The notes under the pieces are model-generated. The model had not been told where the DNA came from. It saw nothing but the letters and a program-made list of their open reading frames with translations, and searched no databases. Shown here piece after piece: positions 1-6,811 of a stretch of DNA of 14,696 bases. Within the stretch, counting starts at the first letter, position 1; each line of letters starts with the position of its first letter. Position numbers and translations under genes: made by a program. Origin of the DNA: Chloroflexota bacterium (GTDB taxonomy: Bacteria; Chloroflexota; Dehalococcoidia; UBA2979); NCBI GenBank assembly GCA_009843585.1, contig VYDC01000147.1:1-14696 (forward strand). Reading direction: 5' to 3'.

Positions 1-47
1 GGCCGAGCGCCCGCCGCTCGCAGCCACGCATGGAGGTCCACCACGTC

Positions 48-461
48 ATGGAGATGCTCAAGCGACCGACCGGCTTCTACCTCATCGCCGTCGCCTTCGC
101 CGTCGCCGTCCACTTCGTCCTCGACCCCGTGATCTACGACTGGGCGGACGGCGAGACGCCGCCCCTCTGGCTCGTCCTCGACGCCCTCATGGTGGCAGGT
201 CTCGTCCTCGCGATCGTCTTCTCGTGCCAGGCGAAGCGCGCCGCGGACGCGATGGAGAGCGTCGACGTCCGCCAGTACGTGCGAGCCAACGTGACGTTCT
301 ACGTCGCGGCCGGCCTGCTCCTGCTCCTGCTCTGGAACGTCGTGCAGATCGACTGGGCGGCCGGCGATCAGCAGCCCGACTCGCAGGTGTGGGTCGCCAT
401 CGACACCGTCCTGCCGCTGCTCTTCTTCTCCCTGGGCCGGCGGCTCGTGCGGGAGGGCTGA
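48..461 (+). CDS. Small four-helix integral membrane protein of unknown function
   Basis: The 137-residue product begins MEMLKRPTGFYLIAV. Four hydrophobic segments are visible at about residues 8-28, 41-65, 82-104 and 113-130. Short charged loops join them (a Gln-Ala-Lys-Arg turn after helix 2; Arg-Arg-Leu-Val-Arg at the C terminus). No catalytic motif or known family is recognised. An in-frame ATG lies at 30, but GGAGGT at 32-37 sits 10 bases before the ATG at 48 and overlaps the upstream codon, so I chose 48. The reading frame is open and codon use resembles the neighbours. It converges on the MFS gene across a 53-base gap holding hairpins. Nothing upstream is visible because the window starts here. 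Confident as a gene and as a membrane protein; function unknown. Confidence 0.7.
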   Translation: MEMLKRPTGFYLIAVAFAVAVHFVLDPVIYDWADGETPPLWLVLDALMVAGLVLAIVFSCQAKRAADAMESVDVRQYVRANVTFYVAAGLLLLLLWNVVQIDWAAGDQQPDSQVWVAIDTVLPLLFFSLGRRLVREG

Positions 462-467
462 CGCGCC

Positions 468-515
468 TCAGCCGGAGCGCGGGCTGACCGGGAGCTCGGG
501 CGGCGCCGGGCGCCC
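468..515. terminator. Two GC-rich hairpins between convergent genes
   Basis: TCAGCC at 468-473 pairs with GGCTGA at 482-487 (6-bp stem, 8-base loop), starting seven bases after the stop of the small membrane gene. A second hairpin pairs GGGCG at 498-502 with CGCCC at 511-515, touching the stop codon of the opposing MFS gene. Neither is followed by a T-run, so a bidirectional, factor-assisted terminator is a guess from position. Short hairpins arise easily by chance in DNA this GC-rich. Confidence 0.3.
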
Positions 516-1882
516 TAGGACGCCCGGCCGGGCCTCGTGCCCGCCGGGCGGCGGTAGTAGGCAATGAGGTCAGAGGGCGGGCGCGCGGCGAGGACGAGGG
601 GGATGCCGGCGGCGACGACCGCCGCCGCTATCAGCCAGCCCGGCGCGTAGCCGCCCCCCGAGTCGACGATCAGCCCCACGGTGAGCGGCCCCCCGAACGA
701 GCCGATCGTGACCCAGAGCCGCGAGAGGCCGGCGATCGTGCCGAAGCTCGTCGTGCCGAAGTAGTCGGCGAGGAGCGCCGGGCGGAGCGGGGCCGTCCCG
801 CCGAAGCCCGGCGCGACGATCAGCATCACCAGGTAGCTCTGCTCGAGCGTGTGCACGAGCGGCATCAGCGCGATCCCCAGCGCCATCAGGGCGATGGCGC
901 CGGAGAGCACGACGCGCTTCTCGTAGCGGTCGGCGAGCCAGCCCCCGGCGAGGCGCCCCACGACCGAGGCGAGCGCGAAGGCCAGCACGGTGCTGCCCGC
1001 CTCCGCCTTGGAGACGCCGAGCGACTCCATGAACGGGACCTGGTGGACGATCAGGGCCGTCCATCCGAACCCGTTCGCGATCAGGCCGAGCGCGAGCAGG
1101 ACGAAGGGGCGCGTCCGGATGGCGCGGCGCGCCGGTATCCCCCACGGATCGCCGCGCGTCGCGGCGTCATCCGGGGCGGAGCGGAGCCCGTCCATCGGCT
1201 GCCGGTGTCCCGGGGGCCGGCGGCGCACGTTGATGCTGGCGAGCGAGCCGGCCACGATCACGACGACCGCGAGCACGCGGAGGGCGCTGCGCCACCCGAG
1301 CTCGTCGACCAGCAGGGCGACCGGGACCGTCATCACGCCTGCCGCCGCGCCCCCCAGCGAGAGCAGCGCCAGCGCGCGGCCGCGACGCGCCTCGAACCAG
1401 CTCGCGGCCGCGACCGTGCCGACCGGCCCCGAGGCGGAGCTGATGCCGAGCGCTATCAGGACCATCGCCAGATAGAAGTGCCAGATGCTCTCCATGTAGG
1501 AGGTCAGCAGGACGCCGGCGCAGACGAGCGCCAGGCCGCCGATGAGCACCTGCTGCGGCCCCAGCCGGTCGATGGCCACCCCGATCACGGGGGCGGCGAT
1601 CCCCCCCGCCTCCGAGCGCACCGAGAACGCGAGGCTCGTCGCCGCCACGCTCCAGCCGAACTCGTCGATGATCGGGTTGAAGATCGTCCCGAAGCCGTAG
1701 AAGAACGCTCCCCCGATGAAGGTGGTGATCGACGCGGCCGCGACCACGACGAGCCAGCCCTCGTAGACGTTCGGGAAGAGCCGCCTCAGCAAAGGCCCGC
1801 CACTCGCCCCTCCAGGCTCCCGCGCGCGGGGGCGTCGGGCCGGCCTCGCGCCCGGCTGGACGCGCCCGGCGACCGCCATCAT
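515..1882 (-). CDS. Major facilitator superfamily (MFS) transporter
   Basis: A proton-coupled or facilitative transporter in the cytoplasmic membrane, resembling the monocarboxylate/oxalate-formate type of MFS permease. About 12 hydrophobic segments are visible. The loop 2-3 signature G-x-x-x-D-R-x-G appears as GVAIDRLGPQQVLIGG, and its loop 8-9 counterpart as GWLADRYEKRVVLSG, so both six-helix halves are intact. The first helix starts at the Tyr-Glu-Gly-Trp segment (about residue 40 from the ATG at 1882), as in relatives that begin shortly before this segment. The start is uncertain: ATGs at 1882 and 1879 give a 30-residue Arg/Pro/Gly-rich extension with no ribosome site, while TTG at 1792 would remove it. 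TATGAT on this strand at 1878-1883 could be a -10 box, which would favour the later start. The substrate cannot be told from sequence. It is divergent from the crotonase gene, so a shared small-acid substrate is possible but only inferred. Confidence 0.88.
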   Translation of the reverse strand: MMAVAGRVQPGARPARRPRAREPGGASGGPLLRRLFPNVYEGWLVVVAAASITTFIGGAFFYGFGTIFNPIIDEFGWSVAATSLAFSVRSEAGGIAAPVIGVAIDRLGPQQVLIGGLALVCAGVLLTSYMESIWHFYLAMVLIALGISSASGPVGTVAAASWFEARRGRALALLSLGGAAAGVMTVPVALLVDELGWRSALRVLAVVVIVAGSLASINVRRRPPGHRQPMDGLRSAPDDAATRGDPWGIPARRAIRTRPFVLLALGLIANGFGWTALIVHQVPFMESLGVSKAEAGSTVLAFALASVVGRLAGGWLADRYEKRVVLSGAIALMALGIALMPLVHTLEQSYLVMLIVAPGFGGTAPLRPALLADYFGTTSFGTIAGLSRLWVTIGSFGGPLTVGLIVDSGGGYAPGWLIAAAVVAAGIPLVLAARPPSDLIAYYRRPAGTRPGRAS

Positions 1883-1883
1883 A
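1878..1883 (-). promoter_or_regulatory. Possible -10 box (TATGAT) for the MFS gene
   Basis: On the minus strand TATGAT is a near-consensus -10 element in otherwise GC-rich DNA. Transcription would start near 1871. That would place the two upstream ATG codons (1882 and 1879) outside the transcript and support initiation at TTG 1792. No convincing -35 box is seen, and the element overlaps the alternative ATG starts, so this is tentative. Confidence 0.25.
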
Positions 1884-1940
1884 CAGAGGCCGGCGGAAGG
1901 GGCCTTGCCGCCGGGCTCCACCTCGTGCACGGTGCGCGGG

Positions 1941-1959
1941 CGCCGGGGGACGCCCGGCG
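1941..1959 (+). promoter_or_regulatory. Leader hairpin just upstream of the crotonase ribosome-binding site
   Basis: CGCCGGG at 1941-1947 pairs perfectly with CCCGGCG at 1953-1959 (7-bp stem, 5-base loop). An alternative hairpin uses GGGCG at 1938-1942 and CGCCC at 1951-1955, so the two are mutually exclusive. The stem ends where the purine-rich ribosome site GAGGGGGGAG (1959-1968) begins. A structure so close to the ribosome site could influence initiation; alternatively it is a by-product of high GC. Confidence 0.3.
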
Positions 1960-1974
1960 AGGGGGGAGCGCGCG

Positions 1975-2772
1975 GTGGACTACTCAGGCTTTCGCGACAT
2001 CGTTGTCAGCGTCGAGGACCGGGTCGCCACCTTCCGCCTGAACCGGCCGGAGACGCTGAACTCCTTCGGGCCCGACAGCTGGGACGAGCTCCTGGCCCTG
2101 GCGCGGATGCTCAACGAGGACGACGAGGTGCGCGCCGTCGTCTGCGCCCCCGAGGGACGGGGATTCAGCTCCGGCGCCTACGTCGGCGAGCAGGGCACGC
2201 CCGATCCCTCGACGGCCCCGCGCTTCGCCGACCGCACGCACCGCATGGGCAACGCCGCCATCGGTCTCGCGATGCCGTCCATCGACAAGCCGACCATAGC
2301 GGCCATCGACGGCGTCGCCGCCGGGGCGGGGATGGCCTTCGCCTGCTCCTTCGACATCCGCATCCTGGGGCCGGGGGCGCGGTTCACCACGGTGTTCGTG
2401 CGCCGGGCGCTCGGGCCCGACTGCGGCCTGACGTGGTTCCTACCCCGCCTCGTCGGGCCGGGGCTGGCGGCGGAGCTGCTCTTCTCGGGACGCGAGGTCG
2501 GCGCCGAGGAGGCGCTCCGGATCGGGCTGGGCAACCGCCTCGTGGACGACCCTCGCGGCGAGGCCCACTCGCTCGCGCGCGAGCTCGCCCAGGCGCCGCC
2601 GCTCTCCATCCTCTGGTCGAAGCGCGAGCTCCGGGAGAGCGACCGGCACAGCCTCAGCGAGCAGATCGAGTTCGAGTGGGTGGTCGCCCGCCACTTCCGC
2701 GGCACCCGCGACGTCGAGGAGGGGAGGCGCTCCTTCCGCGAGAAGCGCGCTCCCCGCTTCACGGGGGAGTAG
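1975..2772 (+). CDS. Enoyl-CoA hydratase/isomerase (crotonase) family protein, PaaG-like
   Basis: A cytoplasmic CoA-thioester enzyme of 265 residues, the usual length for the crotonase fold. The GTG start is supported by GAGGGGGGAG at 1959-1968. Oxyanion-hole segments are present: GRGFSSGAYV (residues 61-70) and IDGVAAGAGM (111-120). The two glutamates used by true enoyl-CoA hydratases (E144 and E164 of the rat enzyme) are replaced by Ala121 and Phe141 in my alignment by eye. The segment GPDCGLTWFLPRLVG (147-161) instead matches E. coli PaaG, whose Asp in the P-D-C-G motif is the catalytic residue of that ring-epoxide/double-bond isomerase; Asp149 is the equivalent here. I therefore favour an isomerase-like reaction over hydration. 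The Ala-Asp-Leu usual after the first oxyanion Gly is Ala-Tyr-Val here. It is divergent from the MFS gene and convergent with the flavin oxidoreductase. No other phenylacetate genes are nearby, so I give no gene symbol. Confidence 0.9.
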   Translation: MDYSGFRDIVVSVEDRVATFRLNRPETLNSFGPDSWDELLALARMLNEDDEVRAVVCAPEGRGFSSGAYVGEQGTPDPSTAPRFADRTHRMGNAAIGLAMPSIDKPTIAAIDGVAAGAGMAFACSFDIRILGPGARFTTVFVRRALGPDCGLTWFLPRLVGPGLAAELLFSGREVGAEEALRIGLGNRLVDDPRGEAHSLARELAQAPPLSILWSKRELRESDRHSLSEQIEFEWVVARHFRGTRDVEEGRRSFREKRAPRFTGE

Positions 2773-2797
2773 CCACCCGGCCCGGGCGGCCCGTGGC
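2772..2797. terminator. GC-rich hairpin between convergent crotonase and oxidoreductase genes
   Basis: GCCAC at 2772-2776 pairs with GTGGC at 2793-2797. An inner GGCC at 2779-2782 pairs with GGCC at 2788-2791, with a small internal loop between. The structure starts at the last base of the crotonase stop codon and fills most of the 36-base convergent gap. No T-run follows on either strand, so termination function is inferred from position only. Confidence 0.35.
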
Positions 2798-2808
2798 GGG
2801 GGTGGGGT

Positions 2809-3804
2809 CTACGCCCCGGCCGACTCCACGCCCGGGAGCACCTCCGTGATCAGCGACTCGAGCGTCCGGTCGGCGTGCCGGGGCCCGATCCCGCCGAAGT
2901 CGACCCAGGCTATGGCCGTGCCGAGGCCGAGCCCCGCGACCTCGGCGAGCCGCTCCGCGACCGCCCCCGCCGGGCCGTAGACGCAGGCTCTCTCGAGGAA
3001 GTCGTCGAGCTCGTGCGGCTCGTTCACCTCGTGGGCGCGGTCGATGTAGCCGGACATCGCCTCGCGCGCGACGGCGGCGGCCTCCCGCTCCTTCGGGGCG
3101 ATGACGACGTGGCGCAGCGCCGCGGACCGCCGGAGCAGTCCCGAGATCTCCTCCTCGCTGGCCCCCGTCTCGGCGAGCGTGCGCCGGTAGATGTCGACGG
3201 TCGGCTCGAGCCGCGCGCGCGGGAAGCGGCCCAGCAGCATCGGCATCCGCGCGCGCGCCGCGGCGACCGCGGAGTCGTCGTGCACGATCGCCCGCAGGAG
3301 CGGCGGGTGCGGGCGCTGCTCGGGCCGCAGACGCGTGCCCGGGAAGTGACCCGGGAAGTGCGGGCCCGCGTGATCGAAGGCCTCGCCGCGCCAGATGCGC
3401 GGGAGCAGGGCCACGGCCTCGTCGAAGAGCGCGTGCGGGGCGTCGAAGGTGAGGCCGAGAGCGCGGGCCTCCACCCCGGCCCTGCCGCTGCCGACGCCCA
3501 CCAGCAGGCGGCCCCCGGAGAGCACGTCGAGCACGGCGAGCTCCCCGGCGAGCCGGAAGGGATTGTGCAGCGCCAGGATCAGCGCCGCGAAGCCGATGCG
3601 GATGCGGGACGTCCGCTGGGCGAGCGCGCTCGCGAGCACCACGGGATTGCCGATGGTGCCGTAGGCGGTGAAGTGCCGCTCGGCGAGCCAGACCGACTCG
3701 AACCCGCCGGCCTCCGCGCGCTCGGCGTGGCGCAGGAAGCGCCTGAGCGCCTCGGCTTCCCCGCCGGGCCGTGACTGGATGGTGCTGAAGAGCCCGAGCC
3801 GCAT
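2809..3804 (-). CDS. LLM-class (luciferase-like) flavin-dependent oxidoreductase
   Basis: A 331-residue TIM-barrel enzyme of the bacterial luciferase superfamily, expected to use reduced FMN or F420. It starts MRLGLFSTIQ. The region AERHFTAYGTIGNP (residues 41-54) strongly resembles the luciferase alpha-subunit stretch around its catalytic His44; His44 falls at the same number here. The conserved block after the third strand (FAALILALHNPFRLAGELAV and a Gly-Gly-Arg-Leu-Leu-Val-Gly-Val-Gly-Ser-Gly loop) and the C-terminal CVYGPAGAVAERL are typical of the family. A GTG ten codons upstream (3834) is possible, but ATG 3804 begins exactly at the first beta strand. The gene has a 5' leader with a strong hairpin and a candidate promoter at 3888-3893, and is divergent from the alpha/beta hydrolase at 4044. 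Substrate unknown; relatives oxidise alkanes, amines, nitrilotriacetate or alkanesulfonates. Confidence 0.92.
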   Translation of the reverse strand: MRLGLFSTIQSRPGGEAEALRRFLRHAERAEAGGFESVWLAERHFTAYGTIGNPVVLASALAQRTSRIRIGFAALILALHNPFRLAGELAVLDVLSGGRLLVGVGSGRAGVEARALGLTFDAPHALFDEAVALLPRIWRGEAFDHAGPHFPGHFPGTRLRPEQRPHPPLLRAIVHDDSAVAAARARMPMLLGRFPRARLEPTVDIYRRTLAETGASEEEISGLLRRSAALRHVVIAPKEREAAAVAREAMSGYIDRAHEVNEPHELDDFLERACVYGPAGAVAERLAEVAGLGLGTAIAWVDFGGIGPRHADRTLESLITEVLPGVESAGA

Positions 3805-3843
3805 GCGCCCCCGAGACCCGGACCCCGCCCGCACGCGACGGCC

Positions 3844-3868
3844 GCGGGCGCCGCACCGCGGCGCCCGC
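3844..3868 (-). promoter_or_regulatory. Perfect 11-bp hairpin in the leader of the flavin oxidoreductase gene
   Basis: The arms at 3844-3854 and 3858-3868 are perfect reverse complements with a 3-base loop (3855-3857). If transcription starts near 3881, as the -10 box suggests, this structure lies inside the 5' leader, about 40 bases before the ATG at 3804. No T-run follows on the minus strand, so it is not a simple terminator. It may stabilise or regulate the transcript, or as DNA may be an operator. It is the strongest local inverted repeat I noticed in the window. Confidence 0.45.
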
Positions 3869-3887
3869 CCCGAAGTCGCGCTGCACG

Positions 3888-3893
3888 AGTCTA
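3888..3893 (-). promoter_or_regulatory. Candidate -10 box (TAGACT) for the flavin oxidoreductase gene
   Basis: TAGACT on the minus strand fits the TANNNT pattern seen elsewhere in this window. It predicts a transcript starting near 3881 with a leader of about 77 bases containing the 3844-3868 hairpin. No clear -35 element is visible. Confidence 0.35.
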
Positions 3894-3995
3894 GCGCCGA
3901 CGCGGGTGGGCGAGCAGGGGCGCGGGGCCTCGCCCGGGCCGGTGCGGCGCCCGCACCGGGCGGCCACGACCCGCCGCGCCGAAAGCCGCCTGGCG

Positions 3996-4001
3996 TACCC
4001 T
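3996..4001 (+). promoter_or_regulatory. Candidate -10 box (TACCCT) for the His-type alpha/beta hydrolase
   Basis: TACCCT fits TANNNT and would give a leader of about 36 bases before the ATG at 4044. It lies roughly 105 bases from the opposing candidate promoter at 3888-3893 in the same divergent gap. No -35 consensus is apparent. Confidence 0.3.
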
Positions 4002-4043
4002 GAGCGTGGCCGCGCGCGGGGGCTCAGAACGCGAGGCGAGTGC

Positions 4044-4874
4044 ATGCACGAGGCGGGCTACGTCACGAGGGGCTTCGTCCACGGGCCGGACGGCAACATC
4101 GAGTACATGGAGGGCGGCTCGGGAGCGGCGCTCGTCCTGCTCCACTCGGCGCCGAGCTCCTGCGCGCTCTTCGAGGAGGCGATCCCGCTCCTCGCCCCGG
4201 GCCTCCGCGCGATCGCGATGTCGCAGCCGGGGTTCGGGGAGTCGGACGCGCCCCGGACCGCGTACACGACGGTGAACGACTACGCGCGGGCGGTCACTCA
4301 CCTCCTGGACGGACTCGGCATCGAGCGCGCCAGCGTGCTCGGCGCGCACACGAGCGCCCTGACCGCGCTCGAGGTCGCGGCTGCCTGGCCCGGGCGCGTG
4401 GAGCGCCTCGTGATCGAGGAGTGCTTCAACTGGAGCCGACCCGGCCGGCTGGAGGCGCTGGAGCGCCGCCACGGCTTCAGCGAGCGGGCGGACGGAGGCC
4501 ACCTGCTCGCGATGTGGGAGCGCGCCCGCGAGCGCACGCTGCGCAACATCAGCGAGCCCTCCGAGGTCGCGCGGCTGACGCGTCGCGGTTTCCTCGACAC
4601 GGTGCGGGCCGAGCGCCCGGGGCCGGACGGCATCAGCGGGCAGGACGCGTCGACGCGGGCGCTCGCGCGCTACCCGCTGTGGGAGCGCGCCCCGCTCGTC
4701 GAGGCGCCGACGCTCGTCGTGCACGGCTCGTCGAGCGAGCTCGGCCGCGCGCACGAGCGGCTGCTGGAGGCGATCCCCGATGCGCGGGGCATCCGGCCGC
4801 CGACGACCCACCAGTTCACCTGGCGCGTGGCGCCGGAGCTGTGGGCGGCGGAGCTCCGCGCCTTCCTCTCCTAG
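4044..4874 (+). CDS. Alpha/beta-fold hydrolase with His at the nucleophile position
   Basis: A 276-residue cytoplasmic protein of the alpha/beta hydrolase superfamily. The fold is clear: LVLLHSAPSS (residues 30-39) is the oxyanion-hole strand and loop, AMSQPGFGES (58-67) matches the usual D-x-x-G-x-G-x-S block with Ser-Gln replacing Asp, and PTLVVHGSSSE (222-232) is a core strand. The nucleophile elbow, normally Gly-x-Ser-x-Gly, reads Gly100-Ala-His102-Thr-Ser104. Histidine thus occupies the serine position, with Thr103 next to it. A C-terminal histidine (His256 in TTHQFTW) is kept and Glu232 could be the acid. As I recall, some superfamily members carry a G-x-H-T-G elbow and their chemistry is unclear. 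An ordinary esterase mechanism is not expected; cofactor-free chemistry, a different nucleophile or a non-catalytic role are options. The start is ATG 4044 with GAGGCGAG at 4032-4039; the frame is open upstream but Arg-rich and promoter-like. It is divergent from the flavin oxidoreductase. Confidence 0.88.
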   Translation: MHEAGYVTRGFVHGPDGNIEYMEGGSGAALVLLHSAPSSCALFEEAIPLLAPGLRAIAMSQPGFGESDAPRTAYTTVNDYARAVTHLLDGLGIERASVLGAHTSALTALEVAAAWPGRVERLVIEECFNWSRPGRLEALERRHGFSERADGGHLLAMWERARERTLRNISEPSEVARLTRRGFLDTVRAERPGPDGISGQDASTRALARYPLWERAPLVEAPTLVVHGSSSELGRAHERLLEAIPDARGIRPPTTHQFTWRVAPELWAAELRAFLS

Positions 4875-4893
4875 CGTCGCGCCGGCGCTCTCA

Positions 4894-4905
4894 CCGCGCG
4901 CGCGG
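4894..4905. repeat. Alternating CG palindrome between convergent genes
   Basis: A 12-base self-complementary run of mostly alternating C and G sits between the stops at 4874 and 4915. A second short palindrome, GCGCCGGCGC, precedes it at 4879-4888. They could contribute to a bidirectional terminator. No T-run is present and the sequence could be incidental. Confidence 0.25.
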
Positions 4906-4914
4906 CGCGGCACC

Positions 4915-6693
4915 TCACGGCGGCCAGACGAGCAGGATCAGCGGCACCGCGACGGCCGTGATCACGACCTCGAGCGGCAGCCCGAGCCGCCAGTAGTCGC
5001 CGAAGCGGTATCCGCCGGGGCCCATGACCAGCAGGTTGGACTGGTGACCGATCGGCGTCAGGAAGGCCGCCGACGCCCCGACCGCGACGGCCATCAGGAA
5101 CGGATCCGGCGAGGCCGCGAGGCGGCTCGCGACGCCGAGGGCGATGGGCGCCATCAGGACGGCGGCCGCGGTGTTGTTGACGAGGTCAGAGAGGAACATC
5201 GCGATGACGAGCACGAGGGCGATGGTCGTCCAGGTCGGCAGATCCCCGCTCACCGCGACGAGCGCGCCGGCGATGTCGGCCGCGAGCCCCGTCTCCTCAA
5301 GCGCACCGCCCACGGGGATCATCGCTCCCAGGAGCACGATCACCTTCCAGTCGATCGACTCGTAGATCTCCTTCGGCGAGAGGAGCCCGACGAGCCCCAT
5401 CACCGCGGCGGCGCCGGCGATCGCGACCTGGATCGGCAGCAGCCGCAGCGCCGCCGCCATCAGCAGGGCGCCGCCGAAGATCGAGACCGCGAGCAGCGCG
5501 CGCCGCTCGCGGCGGCCGACGCTCAGGCCCCGCTCCGCGAGCGGCAGGCAGCTCAGTCTCTCGAGCGCGGCGGGCAGCTCCCCGCGGTTCGCCTGCAGGA
5601 GCAGGACGTCGCCCACCTCGAGCGGCGTCTCCCCGAGCCGGGAACGGGACTGCCGGCCCCGCCGCGAGATCGCGAGCAGGTTGATGTGATGCCGCCGCCT
5701 GAGGTCGACGTCCACGACCGTCCGGGCGCGGAGGGGCGAGTCGGGCATCACCACCGCCTCGGCGACGACGACGTCGCCCGAGCCGAGCTCGGAGAGGGCG
5801 CTCTCGTGCGAGCCGGCGACCTCGAGGCCGGCCTCGGCGACGAGCACGTCGAGCGCCTCCCCGCTCGCCTCGACCACCAGCACGTCGCCCGCGCGCAGCG
5901 TCTCGAAGCTCGAGGGAAGCGCGAGCCGGCGCTCGTTCCGCACGATGGCGGCGACGACGAACTCCGCATCGGAGGCTGCGCCGAGCTCCGCGATGCTCTG
6001 CCCGTGCGCGCTCGATCCGTCGGGGATGCGGAGCTCGAAGAGATAGTCGCTGATCTCGAAGAGGCTCCCGTCCGAATCCACCTCGCGCTGCGGGATCAGC
6101 CTCCACCCCACGAGGGCGATGAACGCGAGCCCGGCGAGCGCGACCCCGAGCCCGACCGGCGCGAAGTCGAACATCGCGAAGGCCTCCCCGGAGACGTCGG
6201 AGCGGAAGGTCGCGATCACGATGTTGGGCGGCGTGCCCACGAGCGTGACCAGACCCCCGAGCAGCGAGGCGAAGGCGAGCGGCATCAGCACCGAGGACGG
6301 GCTGTTCCCGGCGTGGCGCGCGAGGCGGATCGCGGTCGGCATCAGGACGGCCAGCGCCCCCACGTTGTTGATGAACGCCGAGAGCCCGGCGGCCACCCCC
6401 GAGGTCGCGGCGATCTGACGGGTGGGCGAGCTGCCCGCGCTGGTGAGCCAGCGGGCCAGAAGATCGACCGCCCCCGAGTTCTGCAGGCCGCGGCTCACGA
6501 CCAGCACGCCGGCGACGGTCACGACGGCCGGGTGGCCGAAGCCGGCGAAGGCCGCATCGCCCGGCACGATGTCGACGAGCACGAGGGCGAGCAGCGCGAG
6601 CAGCGCGACGGCGTCGTATCGCCAGCGCCCCCACACGAAGAAGGCGAAGGTGAGGGCGAGCACGAGGACGACGAGAAGCTGATCGGTGTCCAC
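4915..6693 (-). CDS. SLC13/DASS-family permease with two RCK_C (TrkA-C) domains
   Basis: A 592-residue inner-membrane transporter of the ion-transporter superfamily, which moves dicarboxylates, sulfate or related anions with sodium or protons. The N-terminal membrane half (residues about 5-200) contains the motif block SAFINNVGALAVLMPT (105-120) and LVGTPPNIVI (151-160). The C-terminal half (about 398-590) repeats it as SDLVNNTAAAVLMAP (502-516) and TPIGHQSNLL (546-555). Between them lie two hydrophilic RCK_C domains (about 213-290 and 305-385), each ending with the strand pattern Gly-Asp-Val-Leu-Val/Leu. This architecture and length are standard for the SLC13 group with an RCK_C insert; the RCK_C domains probably sense a ligand. 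The frame is open upstream to an ATG at 6957, but that runs through the divergent aldo/keto reductase and is Arg/Pro-rich, so I chose GTG 6693, just before the first helix. A TACGCT box nine bases upstream supports it. Confidence 0.92.
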   Translation of the reverse strand: MDTDQLLVVLVLALTFAFFVWGRWRYDAVALLALLALVLVDIVPGDAAFAGFGHPAVVTVAGVLVVSRGLQNSGAVDLLARWLTSAGSSPTRQIAATSGVAAGLSAFINNVGALAVLMPTAIRLARHAGNSPSSVLMPLAFASLLGGLVTLVGTPPNIVIATFRSDVSGEAFAMFDFAPVGLGVALAGLAFIALVGWRLIPQREVDSDGSLFEISDYLFELRIPDGSSAHGQSIAELGAASDAEFVVAAIVRNERRLALPSSFETLRAGDVLVVEASGEALDVLVAEAGLEVAGSHESALSELGSGDVVVAEAVVMPDSPLRARTVVDVDLRRRHHINLLAISRRGRQSRSRLGETPLEVGDVLLLQANRGELPAALERLSCLPLAERGLSVGRRERRALLAVSIFGGALLMAAALRLLPIQVAIAGAAAVMGLVGLLSPKEIYESIDWKVIVLLGAMIPVGGALEETGLAADIAGALVAVSGDLPTWTTIALVLVIAMFLSDLVNNTAAAVLMAPIALGVASRLAASPDPFLMAVAVGASAAFLTPIGHQSNLLVMGPGGYRFGDYWRLGLPLEVVITAVAVPLILLVWPP

Positions 6694-6702
6694 GACCGGG
6701 CT

Positions 6703-6708
6703 AGCGTA
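6703..6708 (-). promoter_or_regulatory. Candidate -10 box (TACGCT) for the SLC13 permease gene
   Basis: TACGCT on the minus strand ends nine bases before the GTG at 6693, so the transcript would have a leader of at most a few bases. This fits the near-leaderless pattern of other genes in the window and supports the chosen GTG start, which has no ribosome-binding site. Confidence 0.4.
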
Positions 6709-6740
6709 GACGACCGCGGGTGCTCGATCCCGTCGCCGGG

Positions 6741-6746
6741 TAGAGT
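6741..6746 (+). promoter_or_regulatory. Candidate -10 box (TAGAGT) for the aldo/keto reductase gene
   Basis: TAGAGT matches TANNNT. It would start a transcript near 6753 with a leader of about 59 bases that includes the ribosome site GAGGGTGGGG at 6801-6810. It is about 33 bases from the opposing box at 6703-6708, so the two promoters share a compact divergent region. Confidence 0.35.
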
Positions 6747-6811
6747 GACGCCCGAACCGGCCGCGTGCCGTGCGAGGGCCACGTCGCAGGGGTGGCGGCA
6801 GAGGGTGGGGC

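Noticed and set aside
2759..4045. 428-codon minus-strand frame overlapping the flavin oxidoreductase
   Set aside because: It shifts frame against a clear LLM-family protein and is Arg/Ala/Pro-rich throughout.
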